A stretch of DNA of 38,811 nt, from NCBI GenBank assembly GCA_017440145.1, contig JAFSHU010000002.1:1-38811 (forward strand), read 5' to 3'. Below, in pieces: positions 1-8,456 of the stretch; positions within the stretch are counted from its first letter, which is position 1, and every line of letters begins with the position of its first letter. Made by a program: the position numbers and the translations under genes. The stretch comes from Bacillota bacterium. Lineage in GTDB: Bacteria > Bacillota > Dehalobacteriia > UBA4068. The notes beneath the pieces are model-generated. The model worked only from the letters and a program-made list of their open reading frames with translations, made no database searches and was not told the origin of the DNA.

Positions 1-915
1 GAGAACGGCTTCTTTGGCGTGGCTCCCGGCACTAATGCCAAGTCCAATTTCAATGCGCTGGAATCCACCAAGAGAGGCACCATCTTTACCAACGTAGCCT
101 ACAACCCCGCCGACGGCACCGTGTGGTGGGACGGCCTGTCCAAGGGCGATGCCATTCCCGAATATCTGGTGGACTGGAACGGCCTTGACTGGCACCGCGG
201 CGACGAAAAGAAGCCCGCCCATCCCAACAGCCGCTTCACCGCTCCCACCAAAAACTGCCCCTGCATTTCCTCTGAATTTGAGAATCCCCAGGGCGTACCC
301 ATCTCCGCCATCGTCTTCGGCGGCCGCCGTGCTAAGACCGCTCCCCTGGTCTACCAGTCCCGCGACTGGAATCACGGCGTGTTTGTGGGCTCCATTATGG
401 CTTCCGAGACCACCGCTGCCGCCACCGGCGCTGTGGGCGTGGTTCGCCGCGATCCTATGGCTATGCTGCCCTTCTGCGGCTACAACATGGGCGAATACTT
501 CCAGCACTGGCTGGATATGGGCAAAAAGACCGATGCAGACAAGCTGCCCAAGATCTTTAACGTCAACTGGTTCCGTCTGGATGACGAAGGCCACTTCCTC
601 TGGCCCGGCTTCGGCGATAACTTCCGCGTTCTGGAATGGATCCTCAAACGCTGCGAAGGCCAGGTAGAAGCTGATGAAACCGCCATCGGCTTCGTTCCCA
701 AGGCAGAGGATATCAACCTGGAAGGTATGGATTATACCATCAGCGAAGGTCACAAATTCGGTCTGGAAGATCTGAAGGGCATCCTCACTGTAGAAAACGA
801 ATACTGGCTGGAAGATGTGGCCAGCATCCGCGAATTCTATGCCAAGATCGGCGACACCATGCCCAAGGAATTGCTGGATGAAGTGGACGCTATGGAAGCC
901 CGCCTCAAAAAATAA
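1..915 (+). CDS. pckG: Phosphoenolpyruvate carboxykinase (GTP), C-terminal half (5' end outside window)
   Basis: This enzyme interconverts oxaloacetate and phosphoenolpyruvate with GTP/GDP in the cytosol; in fermenters it may run toward oxaloacetate. The frame is open from base 1, so the gene starts upstream; 304 codons remain of a family usually about 600 residues long. Typical GTP-PEPCK segments are visible: APGTNAKSNFNAL near the start, FGGRRAKTAPLVYQ (the GRR-x-x-x-x-PL region that contacts nucleotide and substrate), and the stretch SETTAAATGAVGVVRRDPMAMLPFCGYN. Near the C-terminal third PGFGDNFRVLEWI matches the family's guanine-binding region. The ATP-dependent family has different motifs and is excluded. 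A strong terminator follows the stop, so this is the last gene of its transcript. No frameshift is seen. Confidence 0.95.
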   Translation, partial: ENGFFGVAPGTNAKSNFNALESTKRGTIFTNVAYNPADGTVWWDGLSKGDAIPEYLVDWNGLDWHRGDEKKPAHPNSRFTAPTKNCPCISSEFENPQGVPISAIVFGGRRAKTAPLVYQSRDWNHGVFVGSIMASETTAAATGAVGVVRRDPMAMLPFCGYNMGEYFQHWLDMGKKTDADKLPKIFNVNWFRLDDEGHFLWPGFGDNFRVLEWILKRCEGQVEADETAIGFVPKAEDINLEGMDYTISEGHKFGLEDLKGILTVENEYWLEDVASIREFYAKIGDTMPKELLDEVDAMEARLKK

Positions 916-941
916 GCTCCCCTCTGCAAACGTATATTTTT

Positions 942-976
942 CGCCCCCGGTTTTTATAAGCCGGGGGCGTATTTTT
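942..976 (+). terminator. Rho-independent terminator after pckG
   Basis: A perfect 9-bp GC-rich stem (CGCCCCCGG at 942-950 and CCGGGGGCG at 961-969) with a 10-nt loop is followed by TATTTTTG. It lies 27 bases after the pckG stop. Confidence 0.92.
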
Positions 977-1032
977 GTAATTGTTACTCAATAAAGTGCC
1001 TGCTTTATGGGTATATTTTATCCTTCGGCATC

Positions 1033-1061
1033 TCGACAAAGCAAAGAGGATGGTGTATACT
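1033..1061 (+). promoter_or_regulatory. Probable sigma-A promoter of gpmI
   Basis: TCGACA (-35, 5 of 6 consensus) is separated by 17 bp from TATACT (-10, 5 of 6). It lies between the pckG terminator and gpmI and implies a leader of about 115 nt. Confidence 0.65.
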
Positions 1062-1181
1062 AAAACCAATACGCACCCTTGCTTTTCTTCTTTTGAAAAG
1101 GATTTTTGGGTGAAATTCACTTTGTTCGCAAAATAATTGCAGCGATTTTCCTTTGCTGCATAAAAATATGAGGTAAGCAGA

Positions 1182-2714
1182 ATGCATAAAAAGCCTTTAT
1201 TATTGATGATCCTGGATGGCTGGGGTCTGGCTCCTGACGGGCCGGGCAATGCCATTCATTTGGGAAATACTCCCAATTTTGACCAGCTCTGGGCTTCCTG
1301 CCCTCACAGCAGCCTTGGCGCCAGCGGCCTGGATGTGGGCCTGCCCGAAGGGCAGATGGGCAACAGCGAGGTCGGCCATATGAATATGGGTGCAGGCCGG
1401 GTCGTTTATCAGGAGCTGACCCTGTTGAATAAAGAGATCGACGAGGGTTCCTTCTTCCGGAATGAAGTGCTTTGCGCTGCCATGGAAAATGCCCGGCAGG
1501 GGCATGCTCTGCATCTTTTGGGACTGGTCTCGGATGGTGGCGTTCACAGCCACATGAAGCATATCCGTGCCCTTCTGCAAATGGCCAGGGAACAGAAGCT
1601 GGAGAAGGTTTATATCCACTGCATCACCGATGGCCGGGATACGGATCCCCATAGCGGCCTGGGCTTTGTGAAAGAGGTAGAGGAATATTGCCGGGAATTC
1701 GGCCTGGGTCGTGTTGCCACGGTCATGGGTCGTTTCCATGCCATGGATCGCGATAAGCGCTGGGATCGTGTGCAGAAGGCTTATCGTACCTATGTGTTCG
1801 GCCAGGGTCAGAAGGCAGCAGAGGCGCTGCCTGCCATTGAGGCCTCCTACGCTGCGGGCGTATCGGATGAATTCATCGAGCCCATCGTGATCTGTGATGG
1901 GGAGCAGCCTCTGGCTACCATTCAGGATGGGGACAGTGTGGTTTTCTTCAATTTCCGTTCCGATCGTCCCCGGGAGCTGAGCTATGCGCTGACGGATCCG
2001 GAATTCAAGGATTTTGACCGGGAAGGGGACTACCCCAAAACCTATTATGTCACCATGACCCAGTACGACGAGGGGCTGAAGCATGTGCATATCGCTTACC
2101 CACCCCGCCGTCTGGTGAATACCTTTGGGCAGGTGCTGGCAGAAAATGGTCTTTGCCAGCTGCGTATCGCGGAGACAGAAAAATACGCCCATGTGACCTT
2201 CTTCTTCAACGGCGGCGAGGAAGAGACGCTTCCCAATGAGGATCGGGTACTGATCCCCTCGCCAAAGGTGGCTACCTATGATCTGCAGCCGGAGATGAGT
2301 GCGCCCCTGGTCTGCGATGCGGTGATCGAGCGGCTGGAATCCGGCAAATATGATGCGGTGATCCTGAATTTTGCCAACCCGGATATGGTGGGTCATACCG
2401 GTGTGCTGCCTGCTGCCATCAAGGCTGTGGAAACGGTGGATCTCTGCATTGGCCGCGTGGTGGAGACAGTGCTTTCCCTGGGCGGGAAAATGCTTCTCAC
2501 TGCGGATCACGGCAACAGCGAGCAGATGCTGGAGGGGGATAGCCCCTTTACTGCTCATTCTGTGAATCGGGTACCCTTCATCCTCATCGGTGGGGAAGAA
2601 GGCATCTCCCTGCAGGATGGTCGCCTGGAGGATATTGCCCCCACCATGCTGGAGCTGATGGGGCTGCCGCAGCCGGAAGAAATGACTGGGCATAGCCTGC
2701 TCTGCCGCGAATAA
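1182..2714 (+). CDS. gpmI: 2,3-bisphosphoglycerate-independent phosphoglycerate mutase
   Basis: Interconverts 3- and 2-phosphoglycerate in glycolysis and gluconeogenesis using two Mn ions and a phosphoserine intermediate. The 510-residue length is normal for the family. The N-terminus has LMILDGWG (metal-binding Asp), then GQMGNSEVGHMNMGAGR with the nucleophile Ser62. Further on are SDGGVHSH, FNFRSDRPREL and, near the C-terminus, LTADHGNSEQM with the second metal site. The start ATG is preceded by GAGGTAAG. The gene has its own promoter and is followed 30 bp later by the aldolase gene, probably co-transcribed. Together with pckG upstream it places lower glycolysis and gluconeogenesis genes side by side. 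The assignment is secure; this is the long alkaline-phosphatase-type iPGM, not the archaeal ApgM type found in degenerate form later in the window. Confidence 0.97.
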   Translation: MHKKPLLLMILDGWGLAPDGPGNAIHLGNTPNFDQLWASCPHSSLGASGLDVGLPEGQMGNSEVGHMNMGAGRVVYQELTLLNKEIDEGSFFRNEVLCAAMENARQGHALHLLGLVSDGGVHSHMKHIRALLQMAREQKLEKVYIHCITDGRDTDPHSGLGFVKEVEEYCREFGLGRVATVMGRFHAMDRDKRWDRVQKAYRTYVFGQGQKAAEALPAIEASYAAGVSDEFIEPIVICDGEQPLATIQDGDSVVFFNFRSDRPRELSYALTDPEFKDFDREGDYPKTYYVTMTQYDEGLKHVHIAYPPRRLVNTFGQVLAENGLCQLRIAETEKYAHVTFFFNGGEEETLPNEDRVLIPSPKVATYDLQPEMSAPLVCDAVIERLESGKYDAVILNFANPDMVGHTGVLPAAIKAVETVDLCIGRVVETVLSLGGKMLLTADHGNSEQMLEGDSPFTAHSVNRVPFILIGGEEGISLQDGRLEDIAPTMLELMGLPQPEEMTGHSLLCRE

Positions 2715-2744
2715 TTTCATATTTCGTTGAAAAGGGAAGATACA

Positions 2745-3356
2745 ATGAACAGCCTGCAAAAGCGAAGAGAAGAGATCATCGAATTTGGCCGTTTGGGCTA
2801 TGAGCGGGGCCTCTTCACGGGAACCGGCGGGAATATCAGCTGCCGCTGCCCGGAAGGGATGCTGATCACCCGCAGCGGTGTTTCTCTGCGGAGCATGGAG
2901 CCAGAGGACATCCTTCTGGTGGATGGAGAAGGCCGCCTGCTGGAAGGGGCAGAGGGCTTTCGCCCTTCCATCGAGACAGGCTTTCATGCTGCCATCTATC
3001 GGGCGCGGCCGGAAGTGAGCTGCGTCTATCATACCCACGCCACATATTGCACATACTGGGCATTGCGGGGAGAAGAGCTGCCCCTGCCCACCTCTGTTTC
3101 CCGGATTTTGCTGGGGCGGACGCCGCTGGCAGGCTATGCGGAGCCGGGAACGCCTGAACTGGTGGAGGAGATTCTGCACGCATTGCAGGCTGTGCCGGAG
3201 TGCAAAGCTTTGCTGCTGGCGGGTCATGGCGCGGTGGCGCTGGGTGCCGGGGCGGAGGAAGCCTATTATACCGCGGAGCTGATGGAGCAAAGCGCTCAGC
3301 TGGCCTATCTGCTGGAGGAAAAAGCGCCTGCCTCCCCGAAGCCCCTTGAGATTTGA
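2745..3356 (+). CDS. Class II aldolase/adducin family protein (FucA-like)
   Basis: A 203-residue zinc aldolase of the L-fuculose-1-phosphate aldolase/adducin family. Visible features are the N-terminal TGTGGNIS phosphate-binding loop, TRSGVSL, a conserved Glu in FRPSIETGFHAAIY (the usual catalytic Glu region), the zinc-binding H-x-H in CVYHTHATYC, and the third His in AGHGAVALG. The true substrate is uncertain: family members act on fuculose-, rhamnulose- or ribulose-phosphates, or dehydrate methylthioribulose phosphate, and no pathway partners for any of these are nearby. I chose ATG 2745 because GAAAAGGGAAG sits just upstream; an in-frame TTG at 2727 would have no ribosome binding site. It follows gpmI closely and probably shares its transcript. 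Confidence 0.85.
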   Translation: MNSLQKRREEIIEFGRLGYERGLFTGTGGNISCRCPEGMLITRSGVSLRSMEPEDILLVDGEGRLLEGAEGFRPSIETGFHAAIYRARPEVSCVYHTHATYCTYWALRGEELPLPTSVSRILLGRTPLAGYAEPGTPELVEEILHALQAVPECKALLLAGHGAVALGAGAEEAYYTAELMEQSAQLAYLLEEKAPASPKPLEI

Positions 3357-3415
3357 TGAAAAGTTTTTGTTTCTATAAATGATTCTAAATTATACTGATA
3401 AGAGGAGGTTTCACC

Positions 3416-4648
3416 ATGTTTGATTTTAAGTATCTGTCTGCTGCTGATCCGGAAATCGCAGAGATCGTCTTGAAAGAAAAGAAGCGCCAGGCTGATAAGA
3501 TCGAGCTGATCGCTTCTGAAAACTTCACTTCCAAAGCAGTTATGGCCACCCAGGGTTCTGTGCTGACCAATAAATATGCCGAAGGCTATCCCGGCAAACG
3601 CTATTACGGCGGCTGCGAATATGTGGATATGGCAGAAGACCTGGCTCGGGAACGCGCCAAGAAGCTCTTTGGCTGCGAGCATGTAAACGTACAGCCCCAC
3701 AGCGGCGCACAGGCCAATATGGCTGCATACTTTGCTCTGCTGGAGCTGGGCGATACCATCCTGGGTATGTCCCTGGCACACGGCGGCCATCTGACCCATG
3801 GTTCCCCGGTCAATTTCTCCGGCAAACAGTATAACTTCGTGAGCTACGGCGTAGAGCCGGATACCGAAGTCATCGATTATGACAAGCTGATGGCACAGGC
3901 CATGGAAGTCAAGCCGAAGCTGATCGTAGCCGGCGCTTCCGCTTATCCCCGCAAGCTGGATTTCCCCAAATTCCGTGAGATCGCGGATGCCTGCGGCGCA
4001 CTGCTCATGACCGATATGGCCCATATCGCCGGTCTGGTTGCAGCGGGTGAGCATATTTCCCCCGTTCCTTACTGCGACGTGGTCACCAGCACCACCCATA
4101 AGACCCTGCGTGGTCCCCGCGGCGGCATGATCATGTGCAAGGAAGAATATGCCAAAGCTATCGATAAGTCCGTATTCCCCGGCCTGCAGGGCGGCCCGCT
4201 GATGCACGTCATCGCAGCGAAGGCTGTTGCTTACGGCGAAGCTCTGAAGCCCGAATTCAAAGCCTATATTCAGCAGGTCGTCACCAATATGCGGGTCATG
4301 GCGGAAGTCCTGATCGCCAATGGTCTGCGTCTGGTCTCCGGCGGTACGGATAACCACCTGGTTCTGGTGGATGTCCGTCCCTTCGGCCTCACCGGCAAGG
4401 TGGCGGAGAATATGCTGGACGAAGTGGGCATCACCTGCAACAAGAACGCCATCCCCTTCGATCCTGAGAAACCGGGCATCACCAGCGGCCTTCGTCTGGG
4501 TACTGCTGCCATCACCACCCGCGGCTTCAAGGAAGAGGAAATCCGCCAGACTGCGGAAGCCATCAGCCTCTGCCTGAAGGGCGAAGCTGCCAAGGCCAAG
4601 GAGATCGTGGATAGCCTGACCGCTCGTTTCCCCATGTATGAGGACTAA
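3416..4648 (+). CDS. glyA: Serine hydroxymethyltransferase
   Basis: PLP enzyme that converts serine and tetrahydrofolate to glycine and methylene-tetrahydrofolate, feeding one-carbon metabolism. The 410 residues match the bacterial length. Motifs include [12 protein letters not shown] near the N-terminus, [17 protein letters not shown], the PLP-contact segment [16 protein letters not shown], and the Schiff-base lysine Lys229 in [14 protein letters not shown]. The C-terminal part has [23 protein letters not shown] lies 8 bases before the ATG. The 59-bp gap from the aldolase gene holds only a doubtful promoter, so transcription may come from gpmI or locally. Two hairpins follow the gene. Confidence 0.97.
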   Translation: MFDFKYLSAADPEIAEIVLKEKKRQADKIELIASENFTSKAVMATQGSVLTNKYAEGYPGKRYYGGCEYVDMAEDLARERAKKLFGCEHVNVQPHSGAQANMAAYFALLELGDTILGMSLAHGGHLTHGSPVNFSGKQYNFVSYGVEPDTEVIDYDKLMAQAMEVKPKLIVAGASAYPRKLDFPKFREIADACGALLMTDMAHIAGLVAAGEHISPVPYCDVVTSTTHKTLRGPRGGMIMCKEEYAKAIDKSVFPGLQGGPLMHVIAAKAVAYGEALKPEFKAYIQQVVTNMRVMAEVLIANGLRLVSGGTDNHLVLVDVRPFGLTGKVAENMLDEVGITCNKNAIPFDPEKPGITSGLRLGTAAITTRGFKEEEIRQTAEAISLCLKGEAAKAKEIVDSLTARFPMYED

Positions 4649-4691
4649 GCTTTAATCCGGGGATAAGCTAAGATTTTGAGATGATATGAGA

Positions 4692-4724
4692 AGAGAGGGA
4701 GAAGCGTAAGCTTCTCCCTCTCTT
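4692..4724 (+). terminator. Terminator hairpin after glyA
   Basis: A perfect 14-bp stem (AGAGAGGGAGAAGC at 4692-4705 with its complement at 4710-4723) closes a GTAA tetraloop. The following T-run is short (TCTTTG), so termination may be partial. Confidence 0.8.
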
Positions 4725-4782
4725 TGTGGGGTGCCTTCTTACGGATTAGAAAAATATCCGACTATAAGACAATTTTATAAGA

Positions 4783-4818
4783 AAAAGGCCATGTAACAAA
4801 AATGTTACATGGCCTTTT
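4783..4818 (-). terminator. Bidirectional terminator between glyA and the lipoprotein gene
   Basis: A perfect 15-bp stem (AAAAGGCCATGTAAC and complement) with a 6-nt loop. On the minus strand it follows the lipoprotein stop and runs into an additional T-rich tract; on the plus strand TTTT followed by a T-rich stretch also follows, so it can serve glyA. Confidence 0.85.
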
Positions 4819-4832
4819 CGTGTTTTCTTCTT

Positions 4833-5378
4833 TTATTCCAGCGCTCCAACCAGCTCTTCCAGCCCATCAATAAAGGTGATGCTGATCAGCTTGCCGCTTG
4901 CATCAAAGCCGGCCTGGCCGCTGACAGGAACCTCTGCCTTCTCGCCGTCCTTGCTGTAAGCCGCAGTGGCATTAAAGACGAAAAGCGTCTCGAATTCGGT
5001 GGGGGTGATCTCCAGCTTCGCCAGCTCCAACTCCCGGTTCAGACCCACGCAGAGGCTATGGATCTCATAAAAACCGGCTTCCCAGCACTGCTGCAGCACA
5101 GCATCCGGCATGGCGCCGTCATCCGGGTTGGCCTCCAGGATGGTGCCGATAACTTCACCCTGAATATAGAGCTGTACATCTTCGGCAGGCATTTCCTCCA
5201 GGCCCAGGGTGGGCAGGGTATCCTGAATAAAGCTGGCATAGGTTTCATTGGGGGCGATGAATAATTGTGTCAATGCCTCTTCCAGCTGTTTTTCCGGAGA
5301 AATCTTTGCAGAGCAGGCAGAGAGCAGAATGGCAAGCAAAAGAATGCAGCTCAGCAACATTATCAGAGATTTTTTCAT
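4833..5378 (-). CDS. Predicted lipoprotein of unknown function
   Basis: A 181-residue exported lipoprotein. The N-terminus MKKSLIMLLSCILLLAILLS is a positively charged, hydrophobic signal peptide followed by the lipobox LSAC, so the mature protein begins at the Cys and is membrane-anchored. The rest is acidic and soluble with alternating hydrophobic segments; a duplicated-sounding theme (VFNATAAYSKDGEKAEVPVSG and TFIDGLEELVGAL) resembles small DUF5105-like Firmicute lipoproteins, but I do not recognise it firmly. The start was set at 5378 because AGGAGG precedes it at proper spacing; a longer frame reaching 5414 would spoil the signal peptide. It has its own strong promoter and a terminator. 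No functional inference can be drawn from neighbours. Confidence 0.8.
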   Translation of the reverse strand: MKKSLIMLLSCILLLAILLSACSAKISPEKQLEEALTQLFIAPNETYASFIQDTLPTLGLEEMPAEDVQLYIQGEVIGTILEANPDDGAMPDAVLQQCWEAGFYEIHSLCVGLNRELELAKLEITPTEFETLFVFNATAAYSKDGEKAEVPVSGQAGFDASGKLISITFIDGLEELVGALE

Positions 5379-5416
5379 GGTTCTTGCCTCCTTTTTGGGG
5401 GATTCGATTATCATTT

Positions 5417-5445
5417 ATAATAACATTCCAGCTTTTCTTCGTCAA
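5417..5445 (-). promoter_or_regulatory. Promoter of the lipoprotein gene, with overlapping inverted repeat
   Basis: On the minus strand TTGACG and TATTAT are spaced 17 bp apart. An inverted repeat CCAGCTT-N9-AAGCTGG (5428-5450) covers the spacer and the -35 box, so it may be an operator; it could also act as a weak terminator for the upstream exporter gene. Confidence 0.75.
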
Positions 5446-5469
5446 GCTGGGATACAAATAAAGGTATAT

Positions 5470-6360
5470 TTATTCGGAAGGCTGCTTTTCCTGCTTCCCG
5501 TCGGCCAGAGTCAGCACCACCACCGCCGCCAGGATCAGCGTCATGCCCAGGATGGTTTTCCCGGTATAAGGCTCACCCAGAACCAGCAAACCGACCAGAA
5601 TTGCGGTCAGGGGCTCAAATGTGCTCAAAATGGAAGCGCGCTGCGGGCCGATATGCCGGATCCCCATGGGCAGAAGCGTGGCCGCTCCCAGCGCCAGGGT
5701 CAGAGACAATACCAGCTGCATTCCCCAGCCGCTCCAGCTCATGCTGACCGGGAATTTCCCGGCGAGCACGGCAACGGCCCCGGTGAGCACAGCCATAAAA
5801 AGGTGCAGGTAAAAGGCCAGCTTCATAGGGGGCATTTTGGAAAGACCGCTTTTGTCCAGATAAATCATATACCAGGCAAAGGTGGCGCCGGAGGCAAAGG
5901 CCACCAGCGTACCCAGCAGATTTCCGATGTGACCGGGGCTATAGCATAAAACCACGCCTACCAGAGTCATCCCCACGCAGACCGCAGAAAGCGGACGAAT
6001 TTTTTCTTTGCAGAAAATCAGGCAGCCCAGCAGGGTGAAAGCCGGGTAAGAAAAATGCAGGCTTGTTGCCATACTGGTTCCCACCAGGCTATAGGATCCG
6101 ATCAGCATCATCATGGTTGTGCCCAGGGAGAGGGCAAGGATGATCATCTGTTTGATCTCAGCCCGCTGCAGCTTTCGCTCTTCCCTCGGCAGACGCAGCA
6201 GAAGCAGAAAAGCGAAGGGCAGGCACAGCAGGCAGCGCAAAAAGCAGTTGCTGAAGGAGTTTCCGCCCTGGCTTACGATAAAGGTGACCGCCCAGGGGGA
6301 CAGTCCATATAAAAATGCAGAAAATGTGGTATAAAAAATCCCTTTAAAATAATTGCTCAT
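5470..6360 (-). CDS. EamA-family (DMT superfamily) transporter
   Basis: A 296-residue integral membrane protein with about ten hydrophobic segments arranged as two repeats of five, as in drug/metabolite exporters of the EamA family. Typical features are the N-terminal FYTTFSAFLYGLSPWAV, the basic loop RLPREERKLQRAE between early helices, and the second-repeat signature STFEPLTAILVGLLVLGEPYTGKTILGMTLILAAVV. The substrate cannot be read from sequence; relatives export amino acids, metabolites or drugs. The start at 6360 has GGAG upstream and removes a 26-residue basic non-membrane extension in the open frame. A near-perfect promoter directly precedes it. Confidence 0.9.
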   Translation of the reverse strand: MSNYFKGIFYTTFSAFLYGLSPWAVTFIVSQGGNSFSNCFLRCLLCLPFAFLLLLRLPREERKLQRAEIKQMIILALSLGTTMMMLIGSYSLVGTSMATSLHFSYPAFTLLGCLIFCKEKIRPLSAVCVGMTLVGVVLCYSPGHIGNLLGTLVAFASGATFAWYMIYLDKSGLSKMPPMKLAFYLHLFMAVLTGAVAVLAGKFPVSMSWSGWGMQLVLSLTLALGAATLLPMGIRHIGPQRASILSTFEPLTAILVGLLVLGEPYTGKTILGMTLILAAVVVLTLADGKQEKQPSE

Positions 6361-6409
6361 AGCCCTTTTTCTCCGGTGTTTTCTTCGGAAAAGTGATGGA
6401 TTCCCAGCT

Positions 6410-6438
6410 ATTGTAGCAAATCCGGAAAAGACTGTCAA
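6410..6438 (-). promoter_or_regulatory. Strong promoter of the EamA transporter gene
   Basis: Minus strand: TTGACA, 17-bp spacer, TACAAT, with an extended TGC before the -10 box. Eleven of twelve consensus bases match. Confidence 0.82.
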
Positions 6439-6530
6439 TTCGGGGCAAGGGCAGATTCATTCAGCCTCTCCGCCTTGTTTTCTGGGAGAGCGCAGCGGTG
6501 GCGGGGATTTTCTGCTTTCTGCCAGAGAAA

Positions 6531-6551
6531 AAGGAGCCATTATGGCTCCTT
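6531..6551 (-). terminator. Terminator after feoA
   Basis: AAGGAGCC and GGCTCCTT form an 8- to 10-bp stem around a short loop just after the feoA stop; on the minus strand the stem runs into TTTTTCTC. Confidence 0.8.
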
Positions 6552-6553
6552 GC

Positions 6554-6802
6554 TCATTCCTTTTCTTCCGGCTGTACCAGGATTTTGCTGCCATCCCGGT
6601 TTCGCAGCGCGATTATGGCGCCGCAGATTCGATAAGCCCTTGGGTCACCGGCCGGCGCCGGGAAGAGATACTGTATCTCCGCGCCGGGGAGCAGACCCAG
6701 ATCAGTCAGCTTGTTTTTCAGGGGAATCTCCGCTGTTATCCGGGAAACGCGGGCCTTTGCCCCGGGGGAAAGCTCTGTCAGCTTGCATTCCTTCCTCTGC
6801 AT
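6554..6802 (-). CDS. feoA: FeoA-domain protein
   Basis: An 82-residue SH3-like FeoA domain. FeoA is a small cytosolic partner of the ferrous iron permease FeoB; similar domains also occur at the C-terminus of metal-responsive regulators. Visible family features are KLTELSPGAKARVSRI at the N-terminus, the central LTDLGLLPGAEIQYL (equivalent to the usual RLxxLGxxPGxxV core), and AIIALRNRDGSKILVQ with the terminal hydrophobic strand. An AAAGGAGG site precedes the ATG. No feoB lies in the window; instead it is the last gene after two DUF881 genes with a 64-bp gap and a shared terminator. A role other than iron uptake is therefore possible. Confidence 0.85.
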   Translation of the reverse strand: MQRKECKLTELSPGAKARVSRITAEIPLKNKLTDLGLLPGAEIQYLFPAPAGDPRAYRICGAIIALRNRDGSKILVQPEEKE

Positions 6803-6866
6803 GGATTCGCCTCCTTTAAGAGCATGGTATGCAGAGTCCGAATTTTTGTGCCGGCTCCGGCTTTGT

Positions 6867-7691
6867 TTATTTTTCTAAAGGAACGCTGTGTGTGAATTCT
6901 CTGTGCTCTGCCGCTGGGATGAGGATTTCTGTGCTTTGCGCCAACTGGGGGCTTACTCCATAAAGGGCGGCCAGGCTTTGCAGAATGCCGCCCGGGTAAT
7001 CCAGCCCTTTTTCCAGGGTGGCCGCGTCCCCGATCGCCTGAATGCACAGGGGATAGCTCAACCGTTTTCCATTCATGGTGATGTTGTAGGCGGTATCCGT
7101 CACATAGCGCCCTGTCTCCGGATTCAGGCGGACAGAGCTGCTTGCTTCCTCCGCGATGCTGGTGTAGCTGGTAAAGCGTTCCCCATTGATGGCCACAGCC
7201 TCTGCACCGCTGAGAAAGAGTTCATTGACCAGATCGATGAGATCATAATACATTAAATTGCTTTGCTCCCGAAAGGTGATGCATACACCGGGCCCTTTGA
7301 TGGATTGATTCCCGGTTGCCAGCAGGAGCAGATTGATGCGTGCATTCACGGAATCCGTCAGACTGTCTCCGTTTTTCACCAGAGCCTTTGTTTGCTCCAG
7401 CTCATTTTGCAGGCCACGGAGCTCTTCCCGCAGGGCGTTTTTGTTTTCATTCACATTTTTCACCAGCAGAGCCAGCTCAGCCGGGTTTCCATTCCCCAGC
7501 CCTGTTGCCTTTCCGCTGATAAGAGGGCTGTTTAAAACGATCAGTCCTGTGAGCAGCAGCAGGAACAGGCTGCCTGCCCGAAAAATTCTTTGCTGCAGGG
7601 AAGCCGCCGCTCTTTCAGCAGGAAAAATTGCAAATACCAAAGCAGCACCGCTCAGAATCCCCAGCATAAGCCAGAAAACGCATGTCCACAT
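6867..7691 (-). CDS. DUF881 family membrane protein (first of pair)
   Basis: A 274-residue protein anchored in the membrane by two N-terminal hydrophobic segments (about residues 4-24 and 38-55), followed by a likely coiled coil (about 72-110, NENKNALREELRGLQNELEQ) and an extracytoplasmic DUF881 domain. DUF881 hallmarks are SIKGPGVCITF, YYDLIDLVNELFLSGAEAVAINGERF, and YPLCIQAIGDAATLEKGLDYPGG. The function of DUF881 is not established; members often sit near the small basic protein gene and division genes in Firmicutes. Having two membrane segments is more than the usual one; the first 60 residues could be a remnant of, or replacement for, the absent small basic protein (inference). A GGAAAGGAAAG site precedes the ATG. 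It lies 21 bp after its paralogue. Confidence 0.85.
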   Translation of the reverse strand: MWTCVFWLMLGILSGAALVFAIFPAERAAASLQQRIFRAGSLFLLLLTGLIVLNSPLISGKATGLGNGNPAELALLVKNVNENKNALREELRGLQNELEQTKALVKNGDSLTDSVNARINLLLLATGNQSIKGPGVCITFREQSNLMYYDLIDLVNELFLSGAEAVAINGERFTSYTSIAEEASSSVRLNPETGRYVTDTAYNITMNGKRLSYPLCIQAIGDAATLEKGLDYPGGILQSLAALYGVSPQLAQSTEILIPAAEHREFTHSVPLEK

Positions 7692-7712
7692 AGATCTTTC
7701 CTTTCCGGGAAC

Positions 7713-8456
7713 TTAGTCATTTTTTGCAGCGGTGCTGAAGCTGACGGCATAGGAGCCTCCATAGGCAGCGATTTCGATTCGCTCTGCCGGATCTACCTCC
7801 ACCGGGATATAGGTGCGAAGCAGGGAACGGTAGCGATCGGAATGATTCAGCGCCGCCTGCAATGCCTCCGGATCCCCAATGGCTTTGATCTCATAGGGAG
7901 GCGCCAGCCGGGTGGAATTCACCAGAATCACGGAGCCCAGACAGCGAATGGCGGTGCTGTCAATGACTCTCTGCTCGTTGATGGAGATGGCCTCTGCCTC
8001 TGGGGCAAGGGCCCGGATGAGATATAGCAGATCCTTGTCATGCACAATATAACTGGCCGGGTTGTAGCCCGTCGGGTTGGCTTTCTGGGCCTGGGCTGCT
8101 CCTTCGCTGTTGTCTGCCAGGCGAATGATGATCCCCGGGCCCTGCAGGCTGCGAAGACCCGCCGAGAGATGCAGATTCTCCAGGGTGGCGGTGAGTGCGC
8201 TTAAAAGGCTTTGCCCCTCCGCCTCCTGGCTGCGGATCAAAGCCAGCTCTTCCTGGATATTTCGTATTTCCTGCTGCAGCGCTGCGGCTTCCGCTTCCGC
8301 GTTTTCGAGATAAGCGGCCAGCTCAGCCCCATCTTTGTTGGCTTCCTTTCCTGAACGGTGGTGGAGCCCGATGCCGCTGAGGAACAATATGCCAAAAAGG
8401 GAAAGAAAGAGGAGCCGGAATACTATATCCTTTTTCTGTTTTTCTCCGCCGGCCAT
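7713..8456 (-). CDS. DUF881 family membrane protein (second of pair)
   Basis: A 247-residue paralogue of the next gene. It has a basic cytoplasmic start (MAGGEKQKKD), one membrane helix (about residues 12-29), a long coiled coil (about 40-95, rich in Glu, Ala and Gln) and a DUF881 domain with SLQGPGIIIRLAD, DLLYLIRALAPEAEAISINEQRV and APPYEIKAIGDPEALQAAL. The helix-coil-domain layout matches the common DUF881 form. GGGAGG precedes ATG 8456; an upstream in-frame ATG at 8585 has no ribosome binding site and would add a non-membrane leader, so I rejected it. The gene is the first of the DUF881-DUF881-feoA unit and is divergent from cdaA. Confidence 0.85.
   Translation of the reverse strand: MAGGEKQKKDIVFRLLFLSLFGILFLSGIGLHHRSGKEANKDGAELAAYLENAEAEAAALQQEIRNIQEELALIRSQEAEGQSLLSALTATLENLHLSAGLRSLQGPGIIIRLADNSEGAAQAQKANPTGYNPASYIVHDKDLLYLIRALAPEAEAISINEQRVIDSTAIRCLGSVILVNSTRLAPPYEIKAIGDPEALQAALNHSDRYRSLLRTYIPVEVDPAERIEIAAYGGSYAVSFSTAAKND

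Noticed and set aside
1200-3290. Minus-strand open frame opposite gpmI and the aldolase gene
   Set aside because: Both plus-strand genes have full sets of catalytic motifs; this is a bias shadow.
3367-3396. Promoter TTGTTT-18-TATACT before glyA
   Set aside because: Transcription would start inside the ribosome binding site, so it is unlikely to be used.
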